DNA from: Azospirillum halopraeferens DSM 3675
Lineage (GTDB): Bacteria > Pseudomonadota > Alphaproteobacteria > Azospirillales > Azospirillaceae
DNA length: 64,000 bases
Assembly (NCBI RefSeq): GCF_000429625.1
Contig: NZ_AUCF01000005.1
Location: forward strand, 284,083-348,082
Direction: 5' to 3'
Below are positions 1-9,437 of this stretch, in pieces; within the stretch, counting starts at the first letter, position 1; each line of letters opens with the position of its first letter. Under the pieces are notes generated by a model. It worked only from the letters and a program-made list of their open reading frames with translations. It did no database searches and was not told the DNA's origin. The position numbers were made by a program, and so were the translations under genes.

Positions 1-368
1 CGGGCCCGATCGTTGAAGAACGCGGCGGCGGCCGGGGGGCAGACCTCCGCCGTGGTCGCGGCGAACAGGGCCAGCCAGCGCTCGAAATGCTCCGGCCCGA
101 TGGGCAGGCGCACATGCGCGGGCATGGGACGGCCGTCGTAACGCTCGGTGTACAGGGCGACCGACGACCAGAAATCCATCATCTTGCGCAGATGCGGCTC
201 CCAATCGGCGATGGCCGCGCCGAACACCGGCCCCAGGAGGGAATCGTCGCGGATGCGGCCATAGAAGGTGCGCACCAGCCGCTCGATCATCGCTTCGTCG
301 ATGCCGGTGGCGGCGACCCGTTCGGCGGCGGCGATGTCGCGCGGGGACAGGGGTGGCCGGGTGTCCAT
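1..368 (-). CDS. Group III truncated haemoglobin, 3' part outside window
   Basis: The reading frame starts at the ATG at 368 and runs off the left edge, giving about 122 residues. The protein begins MDTRPPLSPRDIAAAERV and continues with FYGRIRDDSLLGPVFG and WEPHLRKMMDFWSSV, the B/CD/E-helix pattern of group III (trHbP-type) globins, followed by the RYDGRPMPAH segment typical of that group. Such proteins bind haem and O2 or NO; a role in NO or oxygen handling is inferred. The gene is incomplete only because the window ends. A dyad in its upstream region could be a regulator site (see 413-427). Confidence 0.85.
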   Translation of the reverse strand, partial: MDTRPPLSPRDIAAAERVAATGIDEAMIERLVRTFYGRIRDDSLLGPVFGAAIADWEPHLRKMMDFWSSVALYTERYDGRPMPAHVRLPIGPEHFERWLALFAATTAEVCPPAAAAFFNDRA

Positions 369-412
369 GGGGCGGGTCTCCGGTTGGTCGGGTACGGATG
401 GGACCGGTAAAC

Positions 413-427
413 ATGTATTCTTTATAC
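413..427. promoter_or_regulatory. AT-rich dyad upstream of the globin gene
   Basis: In otherwise G+C-rich DNA the 15 bases ATGTATTCTTTATAC contain the inverted pair GTAT-N5-ATAC. The left half ATGTATT resembles one half of the NsrR-type (Rrf2 family) NO-sensor site, but the right half fits poorly. It lies 44 bp upstream of the globin ATG. The rest of 369-579 shows no gene. The site is a suggestion from base composition and symmetry only. Confidence 0.3.
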
Positions 428-579
428 CGGTTTTTGAATGGGCAAGATGCCGCACCTTGTCCGGTCGTGCAACCCAGGGCATCCCCCGGCCCCGGTTGAA
501 CGACCACCGGTCACGCAAGACCCGCCCCGGATGGCGTCTGCACCGCTTGTCCGTTGCCCGGCCGCATCACCGGGTGACG

Positions 580-933
580 CTACCGGGACGGCTGCTTGAG
601 GGTCAGCAGATAGGCGACGAGATCGTCGGTCTGTTCCCGGCTCAGGCGGATGTTGGGCATGACGGGATGGGAGGTCTGCAGATAGGTGCGCAGCGCCAGT
701 TCCGTCATCGCCGGATCGCGCATGCGTTCCACCAGGTCGGGAGCCGGCCATTCCGCTTCCGGAAGGATATCCCGGGCCACGTTGTGGCATTCGCCGCACA
801 GATCGATCGCAAGGCCGCGCCCGTACGCGGCGTCGCCCGGTCCGTCGGCCGCCCCCTGCGCCGCCCCCGCCGCCAGCAGCACCGCCAGTCCGACCCATAC
901 CGGAAGCCGTGTCCACACCGGAAGCCGTGCCAT
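580..933 (-). CDS. Small class I cytochrome c, exported
   Basis: 117 residues. The N-terminus has a charged stretch followed by a hydrophobic segment ending in Ala-rich sequence (about residues 11-28), a signal peptide for export to the periplasm. The haem site CGECH near residue 47 is a CXXCH motif, and HPVMPNI near residue 90 supplies the likely distal Met ligand. Length fits a single-haem class I cytochrome c, an electron carrier. It is transcribed toward the globin gene, 211 bp away. The redox partner cannot be told from the context. Confidence 0.85.
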   Translation of the reverse strand: MARLPVWTRLPVWVGLAVLLAAGAAQGAADGPGDAAYGRGLAIDLCGECHNVARDILPEAEWPAPDLVERMRDPAMTELALRTYLQTSHPVMPNIRLSREQTDDLVAYLLTLKQPSR

Positions 934-1013
934 CGCCGCCTCCCTTCGCCGTGCCCGCTCCGGCCAGTCTACGCCGACCCGCGGGATGCACCTTGATCCG
1001 GATCAACGGCCGT

Positions 1014-1937
1014 TCAGGGCGCCAGGCGGCTGTTGCGCTGGCGCGCGCTTTCGCCCTCCTGCATCAGCAGCGCCAGGAACGCGTCGGCGGTCGGCCCCAG
1101 CCGCTTGCCACGGTGGTGCACGGCGAACCAGGTGCGCCGCAGCGGGAAGCCGGCGACGCGCAGCAGGGTCAGGCGCCCGGCCTCCAGGTCCGGTTCCAGG
1201 CTGGACAGCGACAGCACCGACACGCCCAGCCCGGCCATGACGGCGCGTTTGATCGCCTCGGTGGAGCCCAGTTCCATGGTCGTGCGCACGGACAGCCCCT
1301 GCTCGGCCATCAGGCGTTCCACCGCGTCGCGGGTGCCGGAGCCGGGCTCGCGCATCAGGAACCGCTCGCCGGCCAGGGTCTCCAGCGGCAGCGCCCGATG
1401 GGCGGCGAGCGGGTGGTCGGGGCCCGCCACCGGCACCAGCAGATTGTCCATAAAGGGGTGGGCCGCCAGGTCCATGCCCTCGGGCGTGCGGCCCATGACG
1501 ACGAAATCGTCGCGCCGCTCCGCCAGCCGCTCGACGATGCGGGCGCGGTTGGTGACGATGAGCTGGGGCTGCACCTCCGGGTGACGGCGCAGGAACTCCC
1601 CCAGCACGGCGGGCAGGAAATACTCCCCGGAGTTGACCACCGCGACCCGGAGCGGTCCGCCGACCCGGCCCTTCAGATCGGCGATGGTGCCGCCCAGCGC
1701 CTTGAGGCGCCCCAGCACCTCCGCCGCCGCCTCCAGCGTCGCCTCGCCGGCGCGGGTCGGCACGATGCGCCGGCCCACCGTCTCGAACAGCGGCAGGCCC
1801 ACCGTCTCCTCCAGCCGGCGAACCTGGATGTGCACCGCCGGCTGGGTGAGGTGCAGTTCCTCCGCCGCGCGCGTGTAGCTGCGGTGGCGGGCCACCGCCT
1901 CGAAGATGCGGAATTGTTGCAGGGTCCAGCGTTCCAT
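1014..1937 (-). CDS. cbbR: LysR-family regulator CbbR of the RuBisCO operon
   Basis: 307 residues with an N-terminal winged helix-turn-helix (residues about 5-63, including YTRAAEELHLTQPAVHIQVR) and a C-terminal LysR substrate-binding domain. The start MERWTLQQFRIF and the position, divergent from cbbL with a 121-bp gap, match CbbR, which activates Calvin-cycle operons in response to metabolites such as NADPH or RuBP. The name rests on family resemblance plus location. The start codon at 1937 gives the normal LysR N-terminus. Confidence 0.92.
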   Translation of the reverse strand: MERWTLQQFRIFEAVARHRSYTRAAEELHLTQPAVHIQVRRLEETVGLPLFETVGRRIVPTRAGEATLEAAAEVLGRLKALGGTIADLKGRVGGPLRVAVVNSGEYFLPAVLGEFLRRHPEVQPQLIVTNRARIVERLAERRDDFVVMGRTPEGMDLAAHPFMDNLLVPVAGPDHPLAAHRALPLETLAGERFLMREPGSGTRDAVERLMAEQGLSVRTTMELGSTEAIKRAVMAGLGVSVLSLSSLEPDLEAGRLTLLRVAGFPLRRTWFAVHHRGKRLGPTADAFLALLMQEGESARQRNSRLAP

Positions 1938-2058
1938 AAACAGGAGTATATCAACGCCTTAAATACAATCAAGTTCTGTTTATTGATCGCCCCCCGTAAG
2001 GTTCCCGGAGAAACCCGTTGCGCGCCAACCGCACCGTCGAACCACCGGAGGAAACCAC
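1938..2058. promoter_or_regulatory. cbbR-cbbL divergent control region with CbbR-type motifs
   Basis: This 121-bp gap is much more A+T-rich than its surroundings. At 1959-1971 it holds TTA-N7-TCA, fitting the TNA-N7-TNA pattern known for CbbR sites. At 1968-1987 it holds the inverted repeat ATCAA-N10-TTGAT. CbbR probably binds here to control both its own gene and the operon. A clear Shine-Dalgarno, GGAGG at 2046-2050, precedes cbbL. The motif matches were made by eye. Confidence 0.6.
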
Positions 2059-3477
2059 ATGGGCAAGACCTACCAAGCGGGTGTGAAGGAATACCGGGAA
2101 ACCTACTGGGAACCGGCCTATACGCCGAAGGAGTCGGATGTTCTGGCCGTGTTCAAGATCGTGCCCCAGCCCGGCGTCCCTCGCGAGGAGGCAGCGGCGG
2201 CGGTGGCGGCGGAATCCTCCACCGGCACCTGGACGACCGTGTGGACCGATCTGCTGACGGACCTCCACTACTACAAGGGCCGCGCCTACGCCATCGAGGA
2301 CGTGCCCGGCGACGACGAGGCGTTCTACGCCTTCGTGGCCTACCCCATGGGCCTGTTCGAGGAAGGCTCGGTCGTCAACATGTTCACCTCGCTGGTCGGC
2401 AACGTGTTCGGCTTCAAGGCGGTGCGCTCGCTGCGCCTGGAGGACGTGCGCATGCCCCTGTGGTTCGTCACCACCTGCGACGGCCCGCCCCACGGCATCC
2501 AGGTGGAGCGCGATCTGCTGGACAAGTACGGGCGACCGCTGCTGGGCTGCACCATCAAGCCGAAGCTGGGCCTGTCGGCCAAGAATTACGGGCGCGCGGT
2601 CTACGAGTGCCTGCGCGGCGGCCTGGACTTCACCAAGGACGACGAGAACGTCAATTCCCAGCCCTTCATGCGCTGGCGCGACCGCTTCCTGTTCTGCCAG
2701 GAGGCCATCAAGAAGGCCGAGGCCGAGACCGGTGAGCGCAAGGGTCACTACCTGAACGTCACCGCACCGAACATCGAGGAGATGTACCGACGCGCCGAGT
2801 TCGCCAAGGAGATCGGCTCCCCCATCATCATGAGCGACTACCTGACGATGGGCTGGGCGGCGCAGGCGTCGCTGTCGCGCTGGTGCCGCAACAACGGCCT
2901 GCTGCTGCACGTCCACCGCGCCATGCACGCCGTCATCGACCGCAGCCCGCGGCACGGCATCAACTTCCGCGTGCTGGCCAAGATCCTGCGCCTGCTGGGC
3001 GGTGACCACCTGCACTCCGGCACCGTGGTCGGCAAGCTGGAGGGCGACCGCGCCGCCACGCTCGGCTGGATCGACCAGATGCGCGACCGCTACGTCAGGG
3101 CCGACCGCGACCGCGGCATCTTCTTCGACCAGGACTGGGGCCACATGCCGGGCGTCATGCCCGTGGCGTCGGGCGGCATCCACGTCTGGCACATGCCGGC
3201 CCTGGTGGCGATCTTCGGCGACGACGCGGTCCTGCAGTTCGGCGGCGGCACGTTGGGCCACCCCTGGGGCAACGCCGCCGGCGCCGCCGCCAACCGCGTG
3301 GCACTGGAAGCTTGTGTCCAGGCGCGCAACGAGGGCCGGCACCTGGAGCGCGAGGGCAAGGACATCCTGACCCGCGCCGCCGCGTCGAGCCCGGAACTGA
3401 AGATCGCCATGGAGACCTGGAAGGAGATCAAGTTCGAGTTCGAGACGGTCGACAAGCTCGACACCGTGCACCGCTGA
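2059..3477 (+). CDS. cbbL: RuBisCO large subunit, form IA (cbbQO-linked type)
   Basis: 472 residues, full length. It carboxylates ribulose-1,5-bisphosphate in the Calvin cycle as the L subunit of an L8S8 enzyme. Visible active-site parts are TIKPKLG (Lys167/Lys169), the GLDFTKDDE signature (carbamylated Lys193, Mg ligands Asp195 and Glu196), HRAMHA (His286) and SGGIHVWH. The N-terminus [16 protein letters not shown] is of the proteobacterial form IA/green type. Linkage to cbbQ and cbbO and absence of carboxysome genes indicate the cytosolic IAq subtype. A strong GGAGG lies 8 bp upstream of the ATG. Confidence 0.98.
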   Translation: MGKTYQAGVKEYRETYWEPAYTPKESDVLAVFKIVPQPGVPREEAAAAVAAESSTGTWTTVWTDLLTDLHYYKGRAYAIEDVPGDDEAFYAFVAYPMGLFEEGSVVNMFTSLVGNVFGFKAVRSLRLEDVRMPLWFVTTCDGPPHGIQVERDLLDKYGRPLLGCTIKPKLGLSAKNYGRAVYECLRGGLDFTKDDENVNSQPFMRWRDRFLFCQEAIKKAEAETGERKGHYLNVTAPNIEEMYRRAEFAKEIGSPIIMSDYLTMGWAAQASLSRWCRNNGLLLHVHRAMHAVIDRSPRHGINFRVLAKILRLLGGDHLHSGTVVGKLEGDRAATLGWIDQMRDRYVRADRDRGIFFDQDWGHMPGVMPVASGGIHVWHMPALVAIFGDDAVLQFGGGTLGHPWGNAAGAAANRVALEACVQARNEGRHLEREGKDILTRAAASSPELKIAMETWKEIKFEFETVDKLDTVHR

Positions 3478-3520
3478 TCCGACTCCCCTCCATCGAACGC
3501 CCGATCACGAGGACGAAGCC

Positions 3521-3877
3521 ATGAGCGAGATCCAGGACTATCCGTCGCGCCTGTCCGACCCGGCGAGCCGCAAGTTCGGCACCTTCTCCTACCTGCCGCC
3601 GATGACGCCGGAGGAGATCCGCGCCCAGGTCGCGTACATCGTCGCCAGGGGCTGGAACCCGGCCATCGAACACTCCGAGCCGGAGCATGCCACCGGGCAT
3701 TACTGGTACATGTGGAAGCTGCCCATGTTCGGCGAAACCGACGTCGACGCCATTCTGGCGGAATGCGACACCTGCCGCCGCGCCAACCCCGGCCACCACG
3801 TGCGCCTGGTGGGCTACGACAACGTCAAGCAGTCCAAGGGAGCGGAGATGGTGGTCTTCCGCGCCGGCACCGAATAG
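3521..3877 (+). CDS. cbbS: RuBisCO small subunit
   Basis: 118 residues, normal for form IA. The sequence contains [15 protein letters not shown], the [11 protein letters not shown] segment and [12 protein letters not shown], all typical of CbbS. It caps the L8 core to give the L8S8 holoenzyme. It lies 43 bp after cbbL and is clearly co-transcribed. The next gene, cbbQ, is separated by a hairpin at 3900-3926 that may set the ratio of RuBisCO to its activase. Confidence 0.98.
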   Translation: MSEIQDYPSRLSDPASRKFGTFSYLPPMTPEEIRAQVAYIVARGWNPAIEHSEPEHATGHYWYMWKLPMFGETDVDAILAECDTCRRANPGHHVRLVGYDNVKQSKGAEMVVFRAGTE

Positions 3878-3899
3878 AGGCGGCGCCGCGGACCGCCGG

Positions 3900-3926
3900 C
3901 TTCCCCTCCCGCCCGCGGAGGGGAAG
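3900..3926 (+). terminator. Hairpin between cbbS and cbbQ
   Basis: CTTCCCCTCC at 3900-3909 and GGAGGGGAAG at 3917-3926 form a perfect 10-bp stem with a 7-base loop. No T-run follows, so it is either an attenuator, an RNA-processing or stability element protecting the cbbLS message, or a member of the C-rich hairpin type seen elsewhere in this window. It ends 21 bases before the cbbQ Shine-Dalgarno. Confidence 0.6.
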
Positions 3927-3957
3927 TCCCGGCCGGGCGCCCCCGATGGAGGAAACG

Positions 3958-4779
3958 ATGCTCGACACGACGATCGCCGGCGCCGCCGAACAGTATCGCA
4001 TCAAGGCCGCGCCCTATTACCGCCCCACCGGCCGCGAGGTGGAGCAGTACCAGGCCGCCTACGACGCCCGCCTGCCCATGATGCTGAAGGGCCCCACCGG
4101 CTGCGGCAAGTCCCGCTTCGTCGAATACATGGCGTGGACCCTGGGCCGACCGCTGATCACCGTGGCCTGCAACGAGGACATGACGGCCGCCGATCTGGTC
4201 GGCCGCTTCCTGCTGGACAAGGACGGCACCCGCTGGCAGGACGGGCCGCTGACCCGGGCCGCCCGCATCGGCGCCATCTGCTACCTGGACGAGGTGGTGG
4301 AGGCGCGCCAGGACACCACCGTGGTCATCCACCCGCTGACCGACCACCGCCGCGTCCTGCCCCTGGACAAGACGGGGGAGCTGGTGGAGGCCCACCCGGA
4401 CTTCCAGCTCGTCATCTCCTACAACCCCGGCTACCAGTCGCTGATGAAGGACCTGAAGCAGTCCACCAAGCAGCGCTTCGCCGCCATGGACTTCACCTAC
4501 CCGGCACCGGAGGTGGAAGCCGAGATCGTCGCCCACGAGGCCGGCGTCGACCGCGGCCTGGCCGACAAGCTGACGCAGATCGCCGCGCGCTCGCGCAATC
4601 TCAAGGGCCACGGGCTGGACGAGGGTATCTCCACCCGCCTGCTGGTCTACGCCGGCACGCTGATCGCCCGCGGCATCCCGGCGCCCGACGCCTGCCGCCT
4701 GGCGCTGGTCCGCCCGCTGACCGACGATCCCGACATGCGCGACGCGCTGGACGCCGCCGTGTCCACCTTCTTCGCCTGA
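3958..4779 (+). CDS. cbbQ: RuBisCO activase AAA+ subunit CbbQ (MoxR family)
   Basis: 273 residues. It has Walker A GPTGCGKS (45-52), Walker B ICYLDE (107-112) and the CbbQ/NorQ pattern of MoxR AAA+ ATPases. CbbQ hexamers work with CbbO to remove inhibitory sugar phosphates from form I RuBisCO, using ATP. I chose the ATG at 3958 because GGAGG lies just before it. An in-frame ATG 12 bp upstream overlaps that Shine-Dalgarno. The next gene, cbbO, starts 25 bp downstream. Confidence 0.95.
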   Translation: MLDTTIAGAAEQYRIKAAPYYRPTGREVEQYQAAYDARLPMMLKGPTGCGKSRFVEYMAWTLGRPLITVACNEDMTAADLVGRFLLDKDGTRWQDGPLTRAARIGAICYLDEVVEARQDTTVVIHPLTDHRRVLPLDKTGELVEAHPDFQLVISYNPGYQSLMKDLKQSTKQRFAAMDFTYPAPEVEAEIVAHEAGVDRGLADKLTQIAARSRNLKGHGLDEGISTRLLVYAGTLIARGIPAPDACRLALVRPLTDDPDMRDALDAAVSTFFA

Positions 4780-4804
4780 CCGCCGCACCGTCCGGAGGGC
4801 CGTC

Positions 4805-7126
4805 ATGAGCATCAGCCTGGACTCCTACCGCGAGCACCTCGGGCGGATCGCGCCGGAGGTCCACCCCGTCCTGGAAGCGGCCTTCCACGAGGCGGCCCGC
4901 ACCATGACGCCCGCCGGGGTGCGGACGTGGCTGGAGGGGGCCCGCGCGCTGGGCGACCTCGGCCGCGGCCACGGCGTGGTCGCCTGCTACCTGGAGGCGA
5001 TGCCGCCGGTGGCGCGCGAGGTGGGCGAGGAGGCGATCGGCGAATGCGTCGGCGCCGCCCTGAAGCTGGCGTCCATGACCTCGGGCGAGGTGATCGGCCT
5101 GTTCTTCGCCACGTTGCCGGCGGCGGCCCGGCGGCTGGGCGACATCGAACTGCTGCGGGGATACATCGCGTTCCTGCACCAGATGGCGGCACGGGCACCG
5201 CGCGGGCTGCGGCCGATGTTCGGACGACTGGACGAGCTGCTGTCCAAGCTGACGCTCGGCGGGCTGCGGCGCTGGGCCTTCTTCGGGGCCGACGCGCACC
5301 GCACCGACGTGAAGACGCAGCTCGCTTATTTCGCGCTGGAAACGCCCGACAGCCGCGCCGTGCTGCGCAAGGAGCGGCGGGGCATCCTGTTCATCGACCA
5401 CCAGCGGCGGCTGTCGGCGACCCTGCGCGCCCTGTGGGGGCGCGACTTCCGGCTGCGCCCGGCGGCGGCCGACCGCAGCGAGTTCCGGCCCTATCTGGAT
5501 GGCATCGTGCTGCACCTGCCCGACGCGGTGGACGACCGCGACGGCGTGCCGGGCTCTGACCTGTTCCGCGCCATCGCCGCCCACATGGCCGCCCACCTCG
5601 TCTACACGCCCGGCCCCCTCACGGCGCGCGACCTGAATCCGGCACAACGGACCCTGGTCGGCTTCATGGAGGATGCCCGCGTCGAACACTGCGCGGCGGG
5701 CGACCTGCCGGGGCTGCGCACGCTGTGGCGCCGGCTGATGACGCAGCCCGCCGACGGCGCGCCCGAGCACGAGGCGGTGGCGTGGCTGGAGGGGCTGGCG
5801 CTGCACCTGCTGGACGCTGACCGCCCCACCGGCGACGCCGACCTCGACGCCCTGGCCGCCCGCTTCCACGCCGGCGTCGGGGAGCGGCGGCTGGACACCG
5901 GGCTGTCCCTGGAGCTGGGGCTCGACCTCTACCGCTGCCTGTCGCGCCGCCGCGCGGTGCCGTCTCTGCGCGTGCTGGACTCCCTGCGCCTGCCCTACCG
6001 CGATGACAACCGCTTCGTCTGGAACGCCGAGGCATTCGCCTGGCGGCCGGGGATGGACCCGCTTCCAGAACAGCGCCAGGTCCGCAGGCGGGTGTCCCTG
6101 ATGGAGATGATCAACGAGGTGGAGGTGGAAACCGCCGGCGACGACGCGCAGGAGATCTGGGTGCTGGACGGCGAGCTGTACGACGACGACGGTACCACGT
6201 TCAACGAGCGCGAAGGCAAGCCGCCGGTGTCCGATCCCTTCCCCTACCACGAGTGGGATTACCGGGTTCAGCTCTTCCGCCCCGACTGGGCCACGGTCTA
6301 CGAACACCGGCCGGCCATCGGCGATCCCGCCGCCATCGACGCCATCCTCGCCGCCCACCGGCCGGTGACGCAGCGCCTGCGCCACATCGTCGACCGCCTG
6401 CGCCCGCAGGGTGTCCAGCGCCAGCGCAAGCTGGAGGACGGCGACGAGATCGACCTGAACGCCGCGGTCGACGCCCTGGTGAGCCTGCGCGCCGGCCTGG
6501 ATCACGACCCGCGCATCACCATGCGCAACGTGCTGCGCCAGCGCGACCTGAGCGTGCTGGTGCTGCTCGACCTGTCGGAATCGACCAAGGACCCGGTGCG
6601 CGGGACGGACAGGACGATCATCGACCTGACGCGCGAGGCGGCGGCGCTGGTCGGTTCGGCGGTGGACACCATCGGCGACCCGTTCGCCATCCACGGCTTC
6701 CGCTCCCGCGGGCGGCATGACGTGGAATACCTGCGATTCAAGGACTTCGACGGCCGGCTCGACCGCCACGCCAAGGCGCGGCTGGCCGGCATGGGCGGCG
6801 GCTTCTCCACCCGCATGGGCACGGCCCTGCGCCACGCCGCCACCCACCTGCTGCGCCGGCCGCAGCGCCGGAAGCTGGTTCTGCTGGTCACCGACGGCGA
6901 GCCCGCCGACATCGACGAGCGCGATCCGCAGTACCTGCGGCTCGACGCCAAGAGGGCGGTGGAGGAGCTGCGCAGCCGCGGCGTCCACGCCTTCTGCCTG
7001 ACGCTGGACCCCTATGCCGACCGCTATGTGGAGCGCATCTTCGGCCCGGCCGGCTACACCATCGTCGACCGGGTGGAGCGGCTGCCCGAGCGGCTGCCGA
7101 CCCTGTTCGCCGAACTGACGGGATAA
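4805..7126 (+). CDS. cbbO: RuBisCO activase adaptor CbbO, von Willebrand A domain
   Basis: 773 residues, typical for CbbO. The long N-terminal part is helical and Arg-rich. The C-terminal von Willebrand A domain starts near residue 585 with VLVLLDLSES, a complete DxSxS metal-ion site, and continues to VTDGEP. CbbO bridges CbbQ to RuBisCO through this domain. The gene ends the cbbLSQO operon and converges on cobT, with 15 bp between the stops. It is a distant homologue of CobT, which lies next to it on the other strand. Confidence 0.94.
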   Translation: MSISLDSYREHLGRIAPEVHPVLEAAFHEAARTMTPAGVRTWLEGARALGDLGRGHGVVACYLEAMPPVAREVGEEAIGECVGAALKLASMTSGEVIGLFFATLPAAARRLGDIELLRGYIAFLHQMAARAPRGLRPMFGRLDELLSKLTLGGLRRWAFFGADAHRTDVKTQLAYFALETPDSRAVLRKERRGILFIDHQRRLSATLRALWGRDFRLRPAAADRSEFRPYLDGIVLHLPDAVDDRDGVPGSDLFRAIAAHMAAHLVYTPGPLTARDLNPAQRTLVGFMEDARVEHCAAGDLPGLRTLWRRLMTQPADGAPEHEAVAWLEGLALHLLDADRPTGDADLDALAARFHAGVGERRLDTGLSLELGLDLYRCLSRRRAVPSLRVLDSLRLPYRDDNRFVWNAEAFAWRPGMDPLPEQRQVRRRVSLMEMINEVEVETAGDDAQEIWVLDGELYDDDGTTFNEREGKPPVSDPFPYHEWDYRVQLFRPDWATVYEHRPAIGDPAAIDAILAAHRPVTQRLRHIVDRLRPQGVQRQRKLEDGDEIDLNAAVDALVSLRAGLDHDPRITMRNVLRQRDLSVLVLLDLSESTKDPVRGTDRTIIDLTREAAALVGSAVDTIGDPFAIHGFRSRGRHDVEYLRFKDFDGRLDRHAKARLAGMGGGFSTRMGTALRHAATHLLRRPQRRKLVLLVTDGEPADIDERDPQYLRLDAKRAVEELRSRGVHAFCLTLDPYADRYVERIFGPAGYTIVDRVERLPERLPTLFAELTG

Positions 7127-7141
7127 CCGGCGGTGCCGGGC

Positions 7142-9028
7142 CTAGCGGCGCCGGCCGGGCCCGCCGCCCGGCCCCCGACCCGGTCCCCGCCCGTCCTCGT
7201 CGAACAGCTCCGCCAGCTTGTTCATCATGGTCCCGCCGAGCTGCTCGGCGTCGACGATGGTGACGGCGCGCCGATAATAGCGCGTCACGTCGTGGCCGAT
7301 GCCGATGGCCACCAGTTCCACCGGGGAACGGGTCTCGATGTATTCGATGGCGTGGCGCAGGTGGCGTTCCAGGTAGTTGCCGGAATTGACCGACAGGGTG
7401 GAGTCGTCCACCGGCGCGCCGTCGGAGATGACCATCAGGATGCGCCGCTGCTCCGGCCGGGCGATCAGGCGGTCGTGCGCCCACAGGAGCGCCTCGCCGT
7501 CGATGTTCTCCTTCAGGATGCCCTCGCGCAGCATCAGGCCCAGGTTCTTGCGGGCCCGCCGCCAGGGCTGGTCGGCCGACTTGTAGATGATGTGGCGCAG
7601 GTCGTTGAGGCGGCCGGGGTTGACCGGCTTGCCCTGCTGCAGCCACAGCTCGCGCGCCTGCCCGCCCTTCCAGGCGCGGGTGGTGAAGCCCAGGATCTCC
7701 ACCTTCACCGCGCAGCGCTCCAGGGTGCGGGCCAGGATGTCGGCGCTCATGGCGGCGATGGAGATGGGGCGGCCGCGCATGGAGCCGGAGTTGTCGATCA
7801 GCAGCGACACCACCGTGTCGCGGAAGTCCATCTCCTTCTCGCGCTTGTACGACAGGGGCAGGACCGGGTTGATGACGATGCGCGACAGACGGGCGGCGTC
7901 CAGCAGCCCCTCCTCCAGGTCGAACTCCCAGGCGCGCTGCTGCTTGGCCAGCAGGCGCCGCTGCAACCGGTTGGCCAGCTTTGAGATCACCCCCTGGAGG
8001 TGCTGGAGCTGCTGGTCGAGCATCAGGCGCAGGCGCGCCATCTCGTCGGGGTCGCACAGGTCGGCGGCGTCGACGGTTTCGTCGAACTGGGTGGTGAACG
8101 CCTTGTAGGCGTTGGGGTCGACATCGTTGCGCCGGGTGTGGTCGGGGCGCCAGGGGACGCCGGGGCCGGCGGGCTCCTCCGCCCCCTCGCCCTCGCCGAG
8201 TTCACCCTCGCCGTCCTCGCCGCCCTCCTCGGCCCCTTCGCCGCCGCCGCTGTCCTGCATCTCCGACGAGGACATCGATTCGCTCGGGTTCGACACCTCC
8301 TCCTCGCCACGGGTCTGGCCCTCGTTGGCGGGCTGCTCGTTGTCGTCCGACTCCCGGTCGTCCCGTTCCTCCGGCTCCTCCTCGGTTTCCGGTTCCTGGC
8401 CGACCTCCATGTCCAGTTCGGACAGCAGAGAGCGGACGGCGCGGGCGTAGGAGTCCTGGTCGGCCATGGTCTCGGCCAGCGCACTCAGGTCGTGCCCCAG
8501 CTTGCTGCGCAGCCACGGACGCCACAGGTCGACGGCCTGGCGGGCGGTGGGCGGCGGCTCGGCCCCGGTCATCGCCTCGCGGGCGACCAGGCGCAGCACC
8601 TCGGCCAGGGGCACCTGGTCGCGCTGGGTCATCCGATCGAAGCCCTGCTTGCGATAGCGCTCGTCCAGCGCCGCGGCCAGGTTGCCGGCCACCCCGGACA
8701 TGGCGCGCGCGCCCAGCGCCTCGCAGCGCGCCTGCTCCATGGCGTCGAAGGCGGCGCGCGCGGTGTCGCTCAACGGCATCCGCCGCGCGTGCACCGTCGC
8801 GTCGTGCAGGCGCAGGCGCAATGCGACCGCGTCCGCCGCCCCGCGCACCGCCGCGACGTCGTGCGGGTTGAGATCGCGCGCCGGCACCGGCACGCGCACC
8901 CGCGCCCCGATCACCCCCGGCGGCTCGGCCGAAAAGGCCACCTGCACGTCATCCCGCCCGGCCAGCGCCCGGACGGTCGCGATGGTGGAGCGCTTGAACA
9001 CTTCGGTCGGGGATTCGCGGTCGGACAT
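7142..9028 (-). CDS. cobT: Aerobic cobaltochelatase subunit CobT
   Basis: 628 residues. CobT with CobS and CobN inserts cobalt into hydrogenobyrinic acid a,c-diamide in the aerobic B12 pathway. It shows the expected architecture: an N-terminal domain, a long acidic Glu/Asp-rich linker (about residues 207-305), and a C-terminal von Willebrand A domain with [13 protein letters not shown], whose DxSxS site lies near residue 410. The C-terminal tail is Gly/Arg-rich. It is last in a minus-strand run (J-domain gene, cobS, AbrB, PIN, cobT). The PIN gene ends 10 bp upstream of its start, so cobT probably shares their transcript. Confidence 0.95.
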   Translation of the reverse strand: MSDRESPTEVFKRSTIATVRALAGRDDVQVAFSAEPPGVIGARVRVPVPARDLNPHDVAAVRGAADAVALRLRLHDATVHARRMPLSDTARAAFDAMEQARCEALGARAMSGVAGNLAAALDERYRKQGFDRMTQRDQVPLAEVLRLVAREAMTGAEPPPTARQAVDLWRPWLRSKLGHDLSALAETMADQDSYARAVRSLLSELDMEVGQEPETEEEPEERDDRESDDNEQPANEGQTRGEEEVSNPSESMSSSEMQDSGGGEGAEEGGEDGEGELGEGEGAEEPAGPGVPWRPDHTRRNDVDPNAYKAFTTQFDETVDAADLCDPDEMARLRLMLDQQLQHLQGVISKLANRLQRRLLAKQQRAWEFDLEEGLLDAARLSRIVINPVLPLSYKREKEMDFRDTVVSLLIDNSGSMRGRPISIAAMSADILARTLERCAVKVEILGFTTRAWKGGQARELWLQQGKPVNPGRLNDLRHIIYKSADQPWRRARKNLGLMLREGILKENIDGEALLWAHDRLIARPEQRRILMVISDGAPVDDSTLSVNSGNYLERHLRHAIEYIETRSPVELVAIGIGHDVTRYYRRAVTIVDAEQLGGTMMNKLAELFDEDGRGPGRGPGGGPGRRR

Positions 9029-9038
9029 CGGTATGGAC

Positions 9039-9437
9039 TCAGGTCAGATGCTGGAAATCAGCCAGCCGGGCGGCTTGCCGGTCGAAGGTTACGGTCGTCG
9101 CGCAGCCATGACGGCGGTTGATGCAGCCGATCAGCGCATCGGCGAAGCCCGCTCCGCCGGACCGCCAGAGCGCCAGCGCTTCACCGACGGCGGCGTGATC
9201 CTCCACATCGAACCCTTCCGCGCTCAAAAGGGCTTCGATCATGCCGGCTACCAGGGTCCGGTCATAGCGGTAGGCCCGCAGAAGCACCCAGACGGCTTCG
9301 CACAGGACGACGCGGCCGATAAAGATCTCGTCGCCGGTGTCCGCGCACCGGTCGACGAAGGACTTCGCCGCCGCCGACTGGACCGGATCGTCGTTGACCA
9401 GAAAGCGCAGCAGCACGTTGGTGTCGATGCCGATCAT
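9039..9437 (-). CDS. PIN-domain ribonuclease toxin, VapC-like
   Basis: 132 residues forming one PIN domain. The conserved acidic residues are all present: Asp5 ([10 protein letters not shown]), Glu47 (LCEAVW), Asp100 (FADALI) and Asp119 (TFDRQA). VapC toxins are metal-dependent RNases that cut tRNA or rRNA and are held inactive by the cognate antitoxin. Its start overlaps the stop of the AbrB-type antitoxin gene by 4 bp (ATGA), the classical coupled order. Oddly, the pair sits between cobS and cobT. The RNA target is unknown. Confidence 0.88.
   Translation of the reverse strand: MIGIDTNVLLRFLVNDDPVQSAAAKSFVDRCADTGDEIFIGRVVLCEAVWVLLRAYRYDRTLVAGMIEALLSAEGFDVEDHAAVGEALALWRSGGAGFADALIGCINRRHGCATTVTFDRQAARLADFQHLT

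Noticed and set aside
1969..3471. Long open frame on the minus strand opposite cbbL
   Set aside because: It is the antisense shadow of a highly conserved RuBisCO gene; such frames are common in G+C-rich DNA and the translation matches no protein family.
4601..6988. Very long minus-strand frame opposite cbbO
   Set aside because: It is an antisense frame with His/Val/Gln-rich composition typical of the reverse of a G+C-rich coding strand. cbbO on the plus strand explains the DNA.
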